Below the pieces are notes generated by a model. It was not told the origin of the DNA, made no database searches, and was given only the letters and a program-made list of their open reading frames with translations. Source: Bacteroidota bacterium (GTDB taxonomy: Bacteria > Bacteroidota > Bacteroidia > Cytophagales > Cyclobacteriaceae). From it: a stretch of 11,526 nt of DNA. Of this stretch, positions 1-6,597 are shown in pieces; the stretch's first letter is position 1; each line of letters starts with the position of its first letter. A program made the translations under genes and the position numbers. The stretch is from contig JAEYXN010000008.1 in assembly GCA_023431285.1 (NCBI GenBank), positions 1 to 11,526 of the forward strand, in the 5' to 3' direction.

Positions 1-1
1 C

Positions 2-2110
2 GAAAAGGCAGCGCGGGTATTTCACCATAACTATGGGGATATTGCTTTCGTGTCGACCGACGCAGAAAAGTTCTCCGAGCGCAACCTGTTTTTCGCGGAC
101 CCTGAGGCACTGGATATTTTTACCATCGAGTTTGTAAAGGGGAACCGCGAGAAGTCTCTGGACCGGCCTAATGCGGTTATTCTTAGTGAGCGTTCGGCGA
201 GAAAGTATTTTGGGGATTCAAACCCTGTTGGAAAAACGATCAGTGTGGACAACCGGTACACATTCGATGTGACAGGGGTGTACAAAGATTTTCCCTCCAA
301 CTCTTTTCTGCAGTGTGAGCTTATTGCTTCGTTTTCATCTCATCGATTTTCTGATGAGGAGAATCTGAACTGGGGGAATGCCAGCTTCGATACCTATTTT
401 CTTTTGCATCCGGATGCGGATCCTGTCCGTGTTGAACAAAAGATAGGGGAAGCCCTTTCCGGAGAGGAAGTCTGGTTTAAGGCGATCCTTCAGCCGATGC
501 TTGACATTCGTCTTCATTCCAATGAACTTACCTCAGAGTCTGATGGAAAATCTTATGGCGATCTCCAGCAGGTAAAGATCCTTATTGCGTTGGCATTGGT
601 TGTACTACTCATAGCTGCGATTAACTACATGAACCTTGCGACGGCGCAATCTCAGAAAAGAAATAAGGAAGTCGGTATTTCGAAGACACTGGGCGCAACG
701 TTTGGTCAGCTGAGTGTGAAGTTTTATTTCGAAGCCGCGTTCTTTGTTGCATTATCTCTTCTGCTGAGCATAGCATTGTTCAGTCTGCTATTACCCTTCT
801 TCAATATTCTTACAGGCAAGGTCTTCGATACGAATGTGTTCACTGAGCCTTGGTTCATTGCGGGCTGTTTTCTTATCTGGATCTCCCTTTCTGTTATTGC
901 AGGTGTATACCCTGCGTGGTATCTCTCGTCGTTTTCTCCTAAGGCGGTGTTGTTAAAGACAGCATCGTCACGGGGGCAGGCATCGATCCGAAGAGGGTTA
1001 GTGGTTTTTCAATTCACCACATGTATAGTGCTCATCGTGGCGACGATCATGTTTTCGCGCCAGATGAATTTTATCCGTGATAAAAAGCTTGGTTATACTC
1101 CGCAGCAGGTAGTTGCTGTAATGGTATCTGCAGCCAAAGGTGGCGCAGAGGTCAGCGCGCTGAAGAAGAAGTATGAAGGAATGAGTGCGGTGCGTTCGGT
1201 AAGTTACAGTCAGTCTTATCCGGGCGTATCAACGAGCTCCCGTACATTGATGCGGGAAGGCATTGAAGGAAAGGGAGCATCGATCATGACGACGAGGTCG
1301 ACGCACGAGATTCTTGATGTGCTTAATATTCGTTTGATCGCGGGGAAAACGCTTCCTGAAACAAAGCATGATGAAGACACAACGGTTCAGGTGGTGATCA
1401 ATAAAGCTACTGCGGACTATCTGGGATTCTCCCCGGAAGAAGCTGTCGGAAGGAAGATATATATCCAGGGGCTTGACCCTCAATGTGAGGTCGTTGGTGT
1501 GGCGGAGGATTTTCACGCTGCTTCAGTTCATCAGAAGATTGGTCCATACTGTTTTCACAATGCTCCCACAGAACGCAATACATACTTGTTGGTCAATGTA
1601 GAAGCGGCAGAGCTTTCACGGGCAGTGACTCAACTGGAAGAAGAATTCAAAACCGTGATTTCATCGGCGTTTGAGTTTACATTTCTGGATGAGAAAATTG
1701 CCAGTCTTTACGATTCAGAAACGAGGCTTTCGAATCTGGTGCTGATCTTTTCCGCGATGGCGATTTTCATTGCATCGCTTGGGCTGTACGCACTGGCAGC
1801 ATATACCGCGGAGCAGCGGTTGAAAGAGATTGGCATTCGCAAAGTATTAGGGGCGCCGGTGAGAGGGATAGTGGCGCTGCTGTCGAAAGATTATCTTTTA
1901 CTGGTAGCCGCCGGAATTGCTATAGGCATACCGTTGGGATATTTCGCCGTAGAGAAATGGCTTCAGGGGTTTGCCTATCGTACTGATTTCAGCATCTACG
2001 TGTTTCTTACTGCTGCAGTAGTCGCCTTGTCAATTGCGGGCTTAACCGTGCTAAGTCAGTCGCTGAGAGCGGCAAGGACTAACCCGGTGGATACGTTGAA
2101 GTCAGAATAA
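2..2110 (+). CDS. ABC transporter permease, MacB/FtsX family (5'-truncated)
   Basis: This is an inner-membrane permease of the MacB/FtsX type. Such proteins work with a separate ATPase to drive extracytoplasmic processes such as efflux or lipoprotein release; the substrate cannot be read from sequence. The reading frame is open from base 2 with no start, so the gene begins outside the window. The GTG at 50 is internal: the residues before it (GDIAFVSTDAEKF) read on as family sequence. Counting from that GTG, an extracytoplasmic MacB-type domain fills about 1-170. Membrane segments follow at about 175-195, 222-255, 268-293 and 317-342, then a second soluble domain, then segments at about 561-586, 610-638 and 647-672. 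Each FtsX module carries the cytoplasmic loop signature EVGISKTLGA or EIGIRKVLGA. Family members are usually near 800 residues; about 703 are present, so roughly the first 100, with the first membrane segment, are missing. No ATPase gene is in the window. Family confidence is high, substrate unknown. Confidence 0.93.
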   Translation, partial: EKAARVFHHNYGDIAFVSTDAEKFSERNLFFADPEALDIFTIEFVKGNREKSLDRPNAVILSERSARKYFGDSNPVGKTISVDNRYTFDVTGVYKDFPSNSFLQCELIASFSSHRFSDEENLNWGNASFDTYFLLHPDADPVRVEQKIGEALSGEEVWFKAILQPMLDIRLHSNELTSESDGKSYGDLQQVKILIALALVVLLIAAINYMNLATAQSQKRNKEVGISKTLGATFGQLSVKFYFEAAFFVALSLLLSIALFSLLLPFFNILTGKVFDTNVFTEPWFIAGCFLIWISLSVIAGVYPAWYLSSFSPKAVLLKTASSRGQASIRRGLVVFQFTTCIVLIVATIMFSRQMNFIRDKKLGYTPQQVVAVMVSAAKGGAEVSALKKKYEGMSAVRSVSYSQSYPGVSTSSRTLMREGIEGKGASIMTTRSTHEILDVLNIRLIAGKTLPETKHDEDTTVQVVINKATADYLGFSPEEAVGRKIYIQGLDPQCEVVGVAEDFHAASVHQKIGPYCFHNAPTERNTYLLVNVEAAELSRAVTQLEEEFKTVISSAFEFTFLDEKIASLYDSETRLSNLVLIFSAMAIFIASLGLYALAAYTAEQRLKEIGIRKVLGAPVRGIVALLSKDYLLLVAAGIAIGIPLGYFAVEKWLQGFAYRTDFSIYVFLTAAVVALSIAGLTVLSQSLRAARTNPVDTLKSE

Positions 2111-2133
2111 TGATTTTGCGATCAATAATCTGA

Positions 2134-2586
2134 TCACACCATCTGATTAAACTTGATGAAGTAGACGACGCGTTCATGTGTTTTCGCAGCGTCGTTACCA
2201 TTGCCGATGTTATGGCGGATGGTATCAATGATTCCTTTGATGGCGGGTTTGGGATACTCGAAACGGCTCGCGAACAATTCACAGAGGCGTGCCTCTTCAG
2301 GGTGAATTTCCTTGTCGACGATCATCATGTGAACAAGATCGAATAGTTGTTCAAAACGTTCGCGCTCTTGTTTGGGAAGTTCGAAGGCGGTGGGTTGCGG
2401 GTTAGAGCGGATTTCTTCTATGCGCTTCCGGGAGATCCCATTGCGTGCAGCGATTGCGATAAGAAGCTCGTCCTCTTCTTTAGCGTACCTTCCGTCTGCC
2501 GAAGCGATTTCAATAAGGTTTTTGATGTGACTTTTAGCTGTGGTCTTTCCACTCCGGAAAAGATCCAGGATTTCACGAAAACTCAT
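2134..2586 (-). CDS. TerB-like (tellurite-resistance/DjlA-type helical) domain protein
   Basis: This 150-residue, all-helical, apparently cytoplasmic protein has no signal peptide or membrane segment. It carries two acidic repeats typical of TerB-like domains: D31-G-R-Y-A-K-E-E38, and D91-K-E-I-H-P-E-E98, each followed by a helix. In TerB such acidic clusters form metal-binding sites; that binding is family knowledge and is not shown here. The protein stands alone, with no terC/terD/terZ neighbours, so a tellurite role should not be assumed and a general stress or envelope role is as likely. The ATG at 2586 has no Shine-Dalgarno sequence, as is usual in Bacteroidota. The gene converges on the ABC permease with only 23 bp between stop codons. 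An intergenic region with nested inverted repeats lies directly upstream. Confidence 0.8.
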   Translation of the reverse strand: MSFREILDLFRSGKTTAKSHIKNLIEIASADGRYAKEEDELLIAIAARNGISRKRIEEIRSNPQPTAFELPKQERERFEQLFDLVHMMIVDKEIHPEEARLCELFASRFEYPKPAIKGIIDTIRHNIGNGNDAAKTHERVVYFIKFNQMV

Positions 2587-2608
2587 AGGTTAGGCATCGA
2601 ATGTTTAG

Positions 2609-2751
2609 CCGGTAGAGAGGGCAGCGTTCAAAATAGCTGTTTACTTCCATAGTTTCAAACGGTCAAATGAAATTATGCCAATGGGCTATCATTCAGCCAT
2701 ATATTTTTGTCCGATCACTGATTGAAACCGATTGAAAGCCCTCTCTGCCGG
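2609..2751. repeat. Nested inverted repeats in intergenic DNA, possible structured RNA
   Basis: The outer arms are 14 bp, at 2609-2622 (CCGGTAGAGAGGGC) and 2738-2751 (GCCCTCTCTGCCGG). They match at 13 of 14 positions; the odd pair is a G-U wobble if the plus strand is transcribed and an A-C mismatch if the minus strand is. Inside the 115-nt interval lie a second 7-bp pair (GTTTCAA at 2652-2658 with TTGAAAC at 2722-2728) and a small hairpin at 2681-2700 with a 7-nt loop. A tandem GATTGAAA pair, 10 bp apart, sits at 2720-2737. The element starts 8 bp after the DUF4142 stop and ends 22 bp before the TerB-like start, so minus-strand readthrough would transcribe it. No protein reading frame on the minus strand explains it. 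The function is unknown. Confidence 0.5.
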
Positions 2752-2759
2752 ATGATTAT

Positions 2760-3332
2760 TTACCGGTGGGTTCGCATTAGTTGGTCTTCCATCTTCGCGA
2801 GATCGTCCTTATTGGCGCGAAGCATTCCCAGCTCGCGTGCGGCGAACGCCCGGATCTCTGTATCATGGGCTTCAGAGGCCTGCTCTGCGAAGAGGTTTGC
2901 ATGTTCCGCGTTAACTCTTTCAAGGATATCAACATACCGGTCATCAAACTCAGAGCGGGCCGAGCTGACCAAGTCCTGGTACAGGCGTTCGTGCTCAGTC
3001 TTCATTTCACCAGGGACTCTGATCTTTTCTTTCCGCGCTACTTTCAGAAGTGCCTTTTCAAGTTTCGACTGTTCTTCAAACTCGCTTTTTGAATAGCGAA
3101 CAAGATCTGCACTGTAGCCTTTCTCCTGGGCTAGTTCGTTGACTTTTTTCTCCAATAGATTGAAGCTCCTTGCTTCCACCAGAAAGTTAGCATCCTCCAG
3201 ACGCTCCATGCTTTCGAGTGATTTCCTGTTCTTGTTCATTGCTTCCTGATAAGATAAGCTGGATGAGCAGCCACTAAGCGCAATCAGCGCGGCGCAGAAT
3301 GCCACGGTCGAGATAAGTATAGATGTTTTCAT
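2760..3332 (-). CDS. DUF4142-family lipoprotein
   Basis: This 190-residue protein has a lipoprotein signal peptide: lysine at position 2, a hydrophobic run to about 18, and the lipobox L19-S20-G21-C22. It is therefore probably exported and anchored to a membrane through Cys22. The mature part is helical and follows the DUF4142 pattern: an N-terminal segment (DANFLVEARSFNLLEKKVNELA, about 47-68), a conserved EH near 113-114, then F129-D-D-R-Y-V-D with a second EH at 143-144, and a C-terminal helix. DUF4142 belongs to the ferritin-like 'DUF4142/DUF305' style of four-helix proteins; many bacteria carry several copies and no enzymatic role is established. The gene reads alone, divergent from the PepSY-like gene, with an 18-bp palindrome just upstream of its start. 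Assignment comes from the motif pattern and has not been checked against a profile. Confidence 0.78.
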   Translation of the reverse strand: MKTSILISTVAFCAALIALSGCSSSLSYQEAMNKNRKSLESMERLEDANFLVEARSFNLLEKKVNELAQEKGYSADLVRYSKSEFEEQSKLEKALLKVARKEKIRVPGEMKTEHERLYQDLVSSARSEFDDRYVDILERVNAEHANLFAEQASEAHDTEIRAFAARELGMLRANKDDLAKMEDQLMRTHR

Positions 3333-3342
3333 ACGAAGAGTT

Positions 3343-3360
3343 TGGTATTATATCATACCA
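3343..3360. promoter_or_regulatory. 18-bp imperfect palindrome upstream of the DUF4142 gene
   Basis: The sequence TGGTATTATATCATACCA has 6-bp arms (TGGTAT and ATACCA) around an ATAT centre, with a single mismatched pair. It sits 10-28 bp upstream of the minus-strand ATG at 3332. A further direct copy of TGGTAT on the minus strand lies at 3366-3371. Size, symmetry and position fit an operator for a dimeric regulator of the downstream lipoprotein gene, or an AT-rich promoter core. Which one it is cannot be told from sequence. Confidence 0.35.
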
Positions 3361-3548
3361 TTCATATACCAGTGCCGGCGGATAGCGCAAGCGTTGGCTG
3401 CCTGCTCCTGAAAATTGATGCATCATGGGCAATGTTTGCCGTCAACTGTGGAAGAAAGCAACAAACGACTTTAATTTTATCAGAGGTATGAAGAAGGAAA
3501 ATCGCTGCATACGTCCAATAATCGTAGAAAAAGCGTCCTGCTGGGTGT

Positions 3549-3564
3549 TTGGCACAATCCTTCT
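3549..3564 (+). promoter_or_regulatory. Candidate sigma-54-like promoter for the PepSY-like gene
   Basis: TTGGCAC at 3549-3555 matches the -24 part of the sigma-54 consensus (TGGCAC, N5, TTGC). At the -12 position the sequence is TTCT instead of TTGC, so the match is partial. It would place transcription start near 3576 and give a leader of about 30 nt before the ATG at 3606. That leader is A/T-rich (two AAAACA-like blocks), as is usual for Bacteroidota mRNAs that lack a Shine-Dalgarno sequence. A 7-bp match of this kind occurs once or twice by chance in a window this size. Confidence 0.3.
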
Positions 3565-3605
3565 ATGATGTGCGCACGGTAAAACAACTTTAAAACATTT
3601 ATTCT

Positions 3606-3947
3606 ATGAAAAAATTATTGATCGTATTAGGCTTCGTAGCAGGATCTGCAGTAGCCGTGAATGCACAGGATTCAACTTCAGTTAACCAGGCTGCCGGAAG
3701 TACAACTGTACAAACCGACGCTCAGGATGACAAACAACAAATCGCCGTTGCTGAACTTCCTGCAATCGTTCAGGACCAGCTTAAGAGCGCGGATTACTCT
3801 GCATGGACTGTAGGTAATGCTTACAAGAAGGAAAAAGAAGGACAGACTTTCTACGCTGTAGAACTGACTAGCGGAAGCGAAACCAAAGTGGTGAAGTTTG
3901 ACGCGCAGGGAAACAAGGTAGATGAGAAATCAAAAGATAAGGAATAG
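3606..3947 (+). CDS. Small secreted PepSY-like protein
   Basis: This 113-residue protein has a clear signal peptide (KK at 2-3, hydrophobic core 4-18, likely cleavage after VNA20) and is probably periplasmic. A low-complexity linker rich in T, Q and D covers about 21-45. A single PepSY-like domain follows at about 48-107: LPAIVQDQL at 51-59, the aromatic stretch YSAWTV, a basic/acidic KKEKEG turn, then the strands FYAVELTSG and KVVKFDAQGNKV. The last strand is the usual end of this fold, which is common in Bacteroidota small secreted proteins and is otherwise linked to peptidase inhibition. Its actual role is unknown. The tail is highly charged (DEKSKDKE). The gene is monocistronic, divergent from the DUF4142 gene, and ends in a strong terminator. 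Confidence 0.85.
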   Translation: MKKLLIVLGFVAGSAVAVNAQDSTSVNQAAGSTTVQTDAQDDKQQIAVAELPAIVQDQLKSADYSAWTVGNAYKKEKEGQTFYAVELTSGSETKVVKFDAQGNKVDEKSKDKE

Positions 3948-3972
3948 TAGTTTTTCTGATATAGTTGGCATA

Positions 3973-4011
3973 AAGAAGTGCTCCTCTAAACGGGAGCACT
4001 TCTTGTTTTTT
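3973..4011 (+). terminator. Intrinsic terminator after the PepSY-like gene
   Basis: A perfect 12-bp stem (AAGAAGTGCTCC at 3973-3984 with GGAGCACTTCTT at 3993-4004) closes an 8-nt loop and is followed by G and then TTTTTT (4006-4011). It lies 25 bp after the PepSY-like stop. The A-rich left flank gives a short T-tract on the other strand, so it may also terminate the convergent dehydrogenase gene, which stops at 4027. Confidence 0.92.
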
Positions 4012-4026
4012 AATGAGTCTTCCGCG

Positions 4027-4947
4027 TTAACCTGCATCTCCAAGTTTTACCCGATGGAGTGCTTCATCACCGCGTTGTATCCGATTCAGATTCTTGATAA
4101 ACAAGTCCACTTTCCCGTCGTCTTCATACTTGTATCCTCCTGCAGTATGCTGAGTGAGAATGACATTTTCCATTTTCCAAAGAGGGCTGTCTTCCGGGAG
4201 AGGCTCCTTCTCAGTAACGTCAAGGACAGCGCCTGCAAGCTTTGCTGATCTTAGCGCGTCGATGAGGGCCGTCTCATCTGTAGTGCTGCCACGTCCCACA
4301 CTGGCGTAGAGCGATCCTTTTTTCATTGCTTTGAAACATGCCTCATCGATGAAATGGCGGGCAGAGCCGGGCAGTGTGTTTATCAATAGGTCAGTCTCCG
4401 GGAGACAACGCAGCAACTCCTCCTTAGAATGGATCGTGGCTTCCGGATTCTTACGAGCCGTCATTTCGATCTCGCAGTCGAACCCGCTCAGTATTTTTCG
4501 GATAGCCATACCGATGGTTCCGGCGCCGGCGATGATAACCTTTTTACCTGTGAGGAGATCCATCTGATACCTGATCGGTTTGCCAACCCATTTTGATTTT
4601 GTCTGCAAACGTACGAGCTCATGAATGCTTCTATAGAATGCGAGAATCCCTCCGACAATCGTCTCTGCACATTTCACAGCAAAGAAGTCTCCCATGTTCG
4701 AAACTGGAAATGAGACCGAGAGCTTTGAGTATTGATCAAACCCCGCCGAATCAAGTTGCCAGTAGGTAAGCTTCTTAGCGTCCTCAATCCATTTTGAAGG
4801 CGGATTCCCCAGGAGAAACTCTGCATCCTTAAAGGAAGCCGGTGGCGTCGCGTCATCTTTTCTGAATGAAACGTTATGACCGGCAAGTTCCTTCCTGAGT
4901 CGGGATTGCAAGTGTCCGGGAAGATCTGTGTAAACGAAAACGTTCAT
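4027..4947 (-). CDS. D-isomer-specific 2-hydroxyacid dehydrogenase
   Basis: This is an NAD(P)-dependent cytoplasmic oxidoreductase that interconverts a 2-hydroxyacid and a 2-oxoacid; the specific substrate is not evident. It has 306 residues from the chosen start, normal for the family. The Rossmann signature G141-A-G-T-I-G146 lies in the central NAD-binding domain, and the expected catalytic set is visible: Arg219 (VGRG), Glu248 (EKEPLPE) and His267 (TQHTAGG). An upstream ATG at 4977 would add ten residues. I prefer the ATG at 4947 because it begins a typical first strand (MNVFVYTD) and because a Bacteroidota -7 promoter box lies at 4966-4973, inside the longer version. The gene is divergent from the GH16 gene and converges on the PepSY-like gene; no partner enzyme is adjacent. 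It could be a glyoxylate/hydroxypyruvate-type reductase, but I cannot decide this. Confidence 0.92.
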   Translation of the reverse strand: MNVFVYTDLPGHLQSRLRKELAGHNVSFRKDDATPPASFKDAEFLLGNPPSKWIEDAKKLTYWQLDSAGFDQYSKLSVSFPVSNMGDFFAVKCAETIVGGILAFYRSIHELVRLQTKSKWVGKPIRYQMDLLTGKKVIIAGAGTIGMAIRKILSGFDCEIEMTARKNPEATIHSKEELLRCLPETDLLINTLPGSARHFIDEACFKAMKKGSLYASVGRGSTTDETALIDALRSAKLAGAVLDVTEKEPLPEDSPLWKMENVILTQHTAGGYKYEDDGKVDLFIKNLNRIQRGDEALHRVKLGDAG

Positions 4948-4965
4948 GTGGGAGTCTTTTGTATT

Positions 4966-4973
4966 CAAAGATA
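4966..4973 (-). promoter_or_regulatory. Bacteroidota-type -7 box for the dehydrogenase gene
   Basis: The minus strand reads TATCTTTG, an exact match to the Bacteroidota -7 consensus TAnnTTTG. A T-rich stretch further upstream (TTTT, about 23 nt away) is a weak stand-in for the -33 TTTG. Transcription would start near 4959, leaving a leader of about 12 nt before the ATG at 4947. This supports the shorter start of the dehydrogenase. Confidence 0.5.
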
Positions 4974-5081
4974 ACATGGCACTACGGGATTACCAGTAAA
5001 ATCGGACCAGCGGAAGTACTGGAGAGCCGATCCGGGTATTTTACTTTTTCGGATGTGGGCTTGGGGTTATCTTCACGAATT

Positions 5082-5933
5082 ATGAAGAACATTATATTAT
5101 TCCCGGCGGTTGTGTTCCTGCTTTCTGTTACTGTCCACGCCCAAGGCAAGAAGGCAGAGGTGGTCTTTTTTGAAGATTTTTCCACAGGTACTCTCGACCG
5201 GTCGAAGTGGAATGTGATCGGCCCAGGATTTCATGTCAACGATGAGCAACAAGCCTATGTTGATTCTTCATTGGTGATCACATTCATCAAAGGGAATGCA
5301 GAGGGAGCAAAGAACGGGGCGTTGGTTATCAGGCCGGTATTCAGAAAGAATGCGATTTCTTTCAATGGAAAGACTTTTGATTTTCTCTCTGGGCGTATTG
5401 ATACCAGCGAGAAGGTTGAATTCACATACGGTACTGCTGCTGCGCGAACCAAGATGAATGATGCATCGGGTTTGTGGCCCGCGTTCTGGGCGCTGGGGAA
5501 CGGTGACTGGCCTGACACAGGAGAGATCGATATTATGGAATATGTAGGCGAAGGAGATTGGACAGGTGTTGCTCTTCATGGCCCGGGCTATTCAGGAGAC
5601 ACGCCACTGGTGAATAAGTACTTCTTCAGAAAAGGGACCGATGCTACGCAATGGCATGTGTATTCCGTCGACTGGACCGAAGACGCGTTGTTGTTCCGGA
5701 TTGATGGTGAGCTTATCTACAGGGCTACACGTCCTATGGTGGAGAACTATGGAAGGTGGGCTTTCGATAATCCAAAGTATCTGATTCTGAACTTTGCACT
5801 TGGTGGCGCATATCCGGGGAAGACAAATGGCGTGAAGGAACCTTACTACGGGTTGCCGTCATCGACTGTGGATCTTATCAAACAGGGTGATGCAAAGTTT
5901 ATGGTTGATTGGGTGAAGATCACCAAACGATAA
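5082..5933 (+). CDS. Secreted glycoside hydrolase family 16 enzyme (beta-glucanase/laminarinase type)
   Basis: This is an exported retaining endo-glycosidase of family GH16, which cleaves beta-1,3 or mixed beta-1,3/1,4 glucans or galactans in polysaccharide uptake. From the ATG at 5082 it is 283 residues: a signal peptide to about VHA20, then a single GH16 beta-sandwich. The active site is E148-I-D-I-M-E153 (nucleophile Glu148, Asp150, acid/base Glu153), in the six-residue ExDxxE form that laminarinase-like and carrageenase-like members share. GLWPAFWALG at 130-139 and the conserved WHVYSVDWTED block support the fold. The frame is open back to 4959, but that stretch lacks protein character and overlaps the divergent dehydrogenase and its promoter; MKNIILFPAV is the natural signal-peptide start. 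No SusC/SusD pair, other glycosidase or carbohydrate-binding module is present, so it appears to be a lone enzyme. The beta-1,3-glucan preference is inference. Confidence 0.93.
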   Translation: MKNIILFPAVVFLLSVTVHAQGKKAEVVFFEDFSTGTLDRSKWNVIGPGFHVNDEQQAYVDSSLVITFIKGNAEGAKNGALVIRPVFRKNAISFNGKTFDFLSGRIDTSEKVEFTYGTAAARTKMNDASGLWPAFWALGNGDWPDTGEIDIMEYVGEGDWTGVALHGPGYSGDTPLVNKYFFRKGTDATQWHVYSVDWTEDALLFRIDGELIYRATRPMVENYGRWAFDNPKYLILNFALGGAYPGKTNGVKEPYYGLPSSTVDLIKQGDAKFMVDWVKITKR

Positions 5934-5946
5934 GTTGTTGTAAATA

Positions 5947-5977
5947 AAGAAAGGCCCGGAATACGGACCTTTCTTTT
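5947..5977. terminator. Bidirectional terminator between the GH16 and small lipoprotein genes
   Basis: A 12-bp stem with one mismatched pair (AAGAAAGGCCCG at 5947-5958 with CGGACCTTTCTT at 5964-5975) closes a 5-nt GAATA loop. A-rich and T-rich flanks on either side let it serve the GH16 gene ending at 5933 on the plus strand and the lipoprotein gene ending at 5993 on the minus strand. Confidence 0.85.
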
Positions 5978-5992
5978 CACAATCACACTGTG

Positions 5993-6316
5993 TTAATTCT
6001 GATCGGAATCTTCTGTAGTGCCGTCACCAGATGTTGTTCCTGAACGACGCGGATCCAGTTCTGTTCCGTTTCCACTTCCATAACCGCTCTCGATAGAGTT
6101 TTGCGTTTCATTAACATTTCCTCCTTCTTCATCAGTACCAGGCTGTCCGTTGTTAACGTCGCCTTCCATATACTCCTGATTTTCCATATACGTTGAATCA
6201 GATTGCTCCATTCTGTCGTCTTCAGTCGCTGAAGACCGGTTTGCATTATTTTCGCATGCTGCAGACACTGATAAAAGTGCTCCACAGGCGACTATAGTTA
6301 TCCAATTTGCTTTCAT
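5993..6316 (-). CDS. Small acidic, low-complexity putative lipoprotein
   Basis: This 107-residue protein has an N-terminal signal (lysine at 2, hydrophobic core about 5-18) ending in S18-A19-A20-C21, a usable though imperfect lipobox because position -3 is Ser rather than Leu. If processed, Cys21 is lipidated and ENN follows. The mature part is about 85 residues, very rich in Asp, Glu, Asn, Ser, Thr and Gly with hardly any hydrophobic residues, so it is probably disordered. There is no domain I recognise. Proteins of this type are common as small surface or periplasmic lipoproteins in Bacteroidota and their roles are mostly unknown. It has its own upstream region and shares a terminator with the convergent GH16 gene. 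A second minus-strand frame overlapping it lacks a signal or any family pattern and is taken as a shadow. Confidence 0.72.
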   Translation of the reverse strand: MKANWITIVACGALLSVSAACENNANRSSATEDDRMEQSDSTYMENQEYMEGDVNNGQPGTDEEGGNVNETQNSIESGYGSGNGTELDPRRSGTTSGDGTTEDSDQN

Positions 6317-6597
6317 AATAGTTAGTTTCTTTTTCGCTACCAGGTATGAATCTCATGCCAACAGCCTGAGGCGGCGCCAAATCACGGATGAATGGTTGAT
6401 CATGCCCATAAGTTGCATGGGTTCTGTGGAGTAACGGCGCCCGATACTTAATTGATTTTGCGGATAGCTATTACGTTGCTGAGGAATTTTTCAGAAGCAA
6501 AGTGATGCTTCTATGTGTGAAAAGTTTAGAAACTGTAGAAAAAGTCCGGGCCATCATTGAAGTGATGGCCCGGAGGAGGTTTGGTTTGAATAAGATT
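6317..6597. other. Intergenic region between the lipoprotein and oxidoreductase genes
   Basis: No gene is seen in these 281 bp. The left end holds the putative promoter region of the lipoprotein gene: the minus strand reads TTGGCATGAGATTCATACC from 6361, a weak sigma-54-like match that would give a leader of about 18 nt. A 7-bp hairpin (AGAAGCA at 6493-6499 with TGCTTCT at 6506-6512, 6-nt loop) has no obvious role. The oxidoreductase terminator is at the right end. Confidence 0.5.
6539..6573 (-). terminator. Intrinsic terminator of the Gfo/Idh/MocA gene
   Basis: A perfect 11-bp GC-rich stem (CCGGGCCATCA at 6546-6556 with TGATGGCCCGG at 6563-6573) closes a 6-nt loop. On the minus strand the stem is followed by AC and TTTTT (6543-6539). 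It lies 24 bp beyond the oxidoreductase stop. On the plus strand no T-tract follows, so it works in one direction. Confidence 0.92.

Noticed and set aside
2120..2135. GATCA...TGATC hairpin between the convergent permease and TerB-like genes
   Set aside because: The stem is only 5 bp, AT-rich, overlaps the TerB-like stop codon and has no T-tract, so I do not call it a terminator.
2720..2737. GATTGAAA repeated twice, resembling the 3' end of some CRISPR repeats
   Set aside because: Only two copies, 10 bp apart, with no spacer-sized intervals and no cas genes. It is not an array.
4959..5081. N-terminal extension of the GH16 frame back to 4959
   Set aside because: It would place 41 residues in front of a clean signal peptide and overlap the dehydrogenase start and its -7 box. 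The ATG at 5082 explains the protein better.
5983..6285. Second minus-strand frame overlapping the small lipoprotein gene
   Set aside because: It lacks a signal peptide and any recognisable pattern, runs into the shared terminator side and is explained as an out-of-frame shadow.
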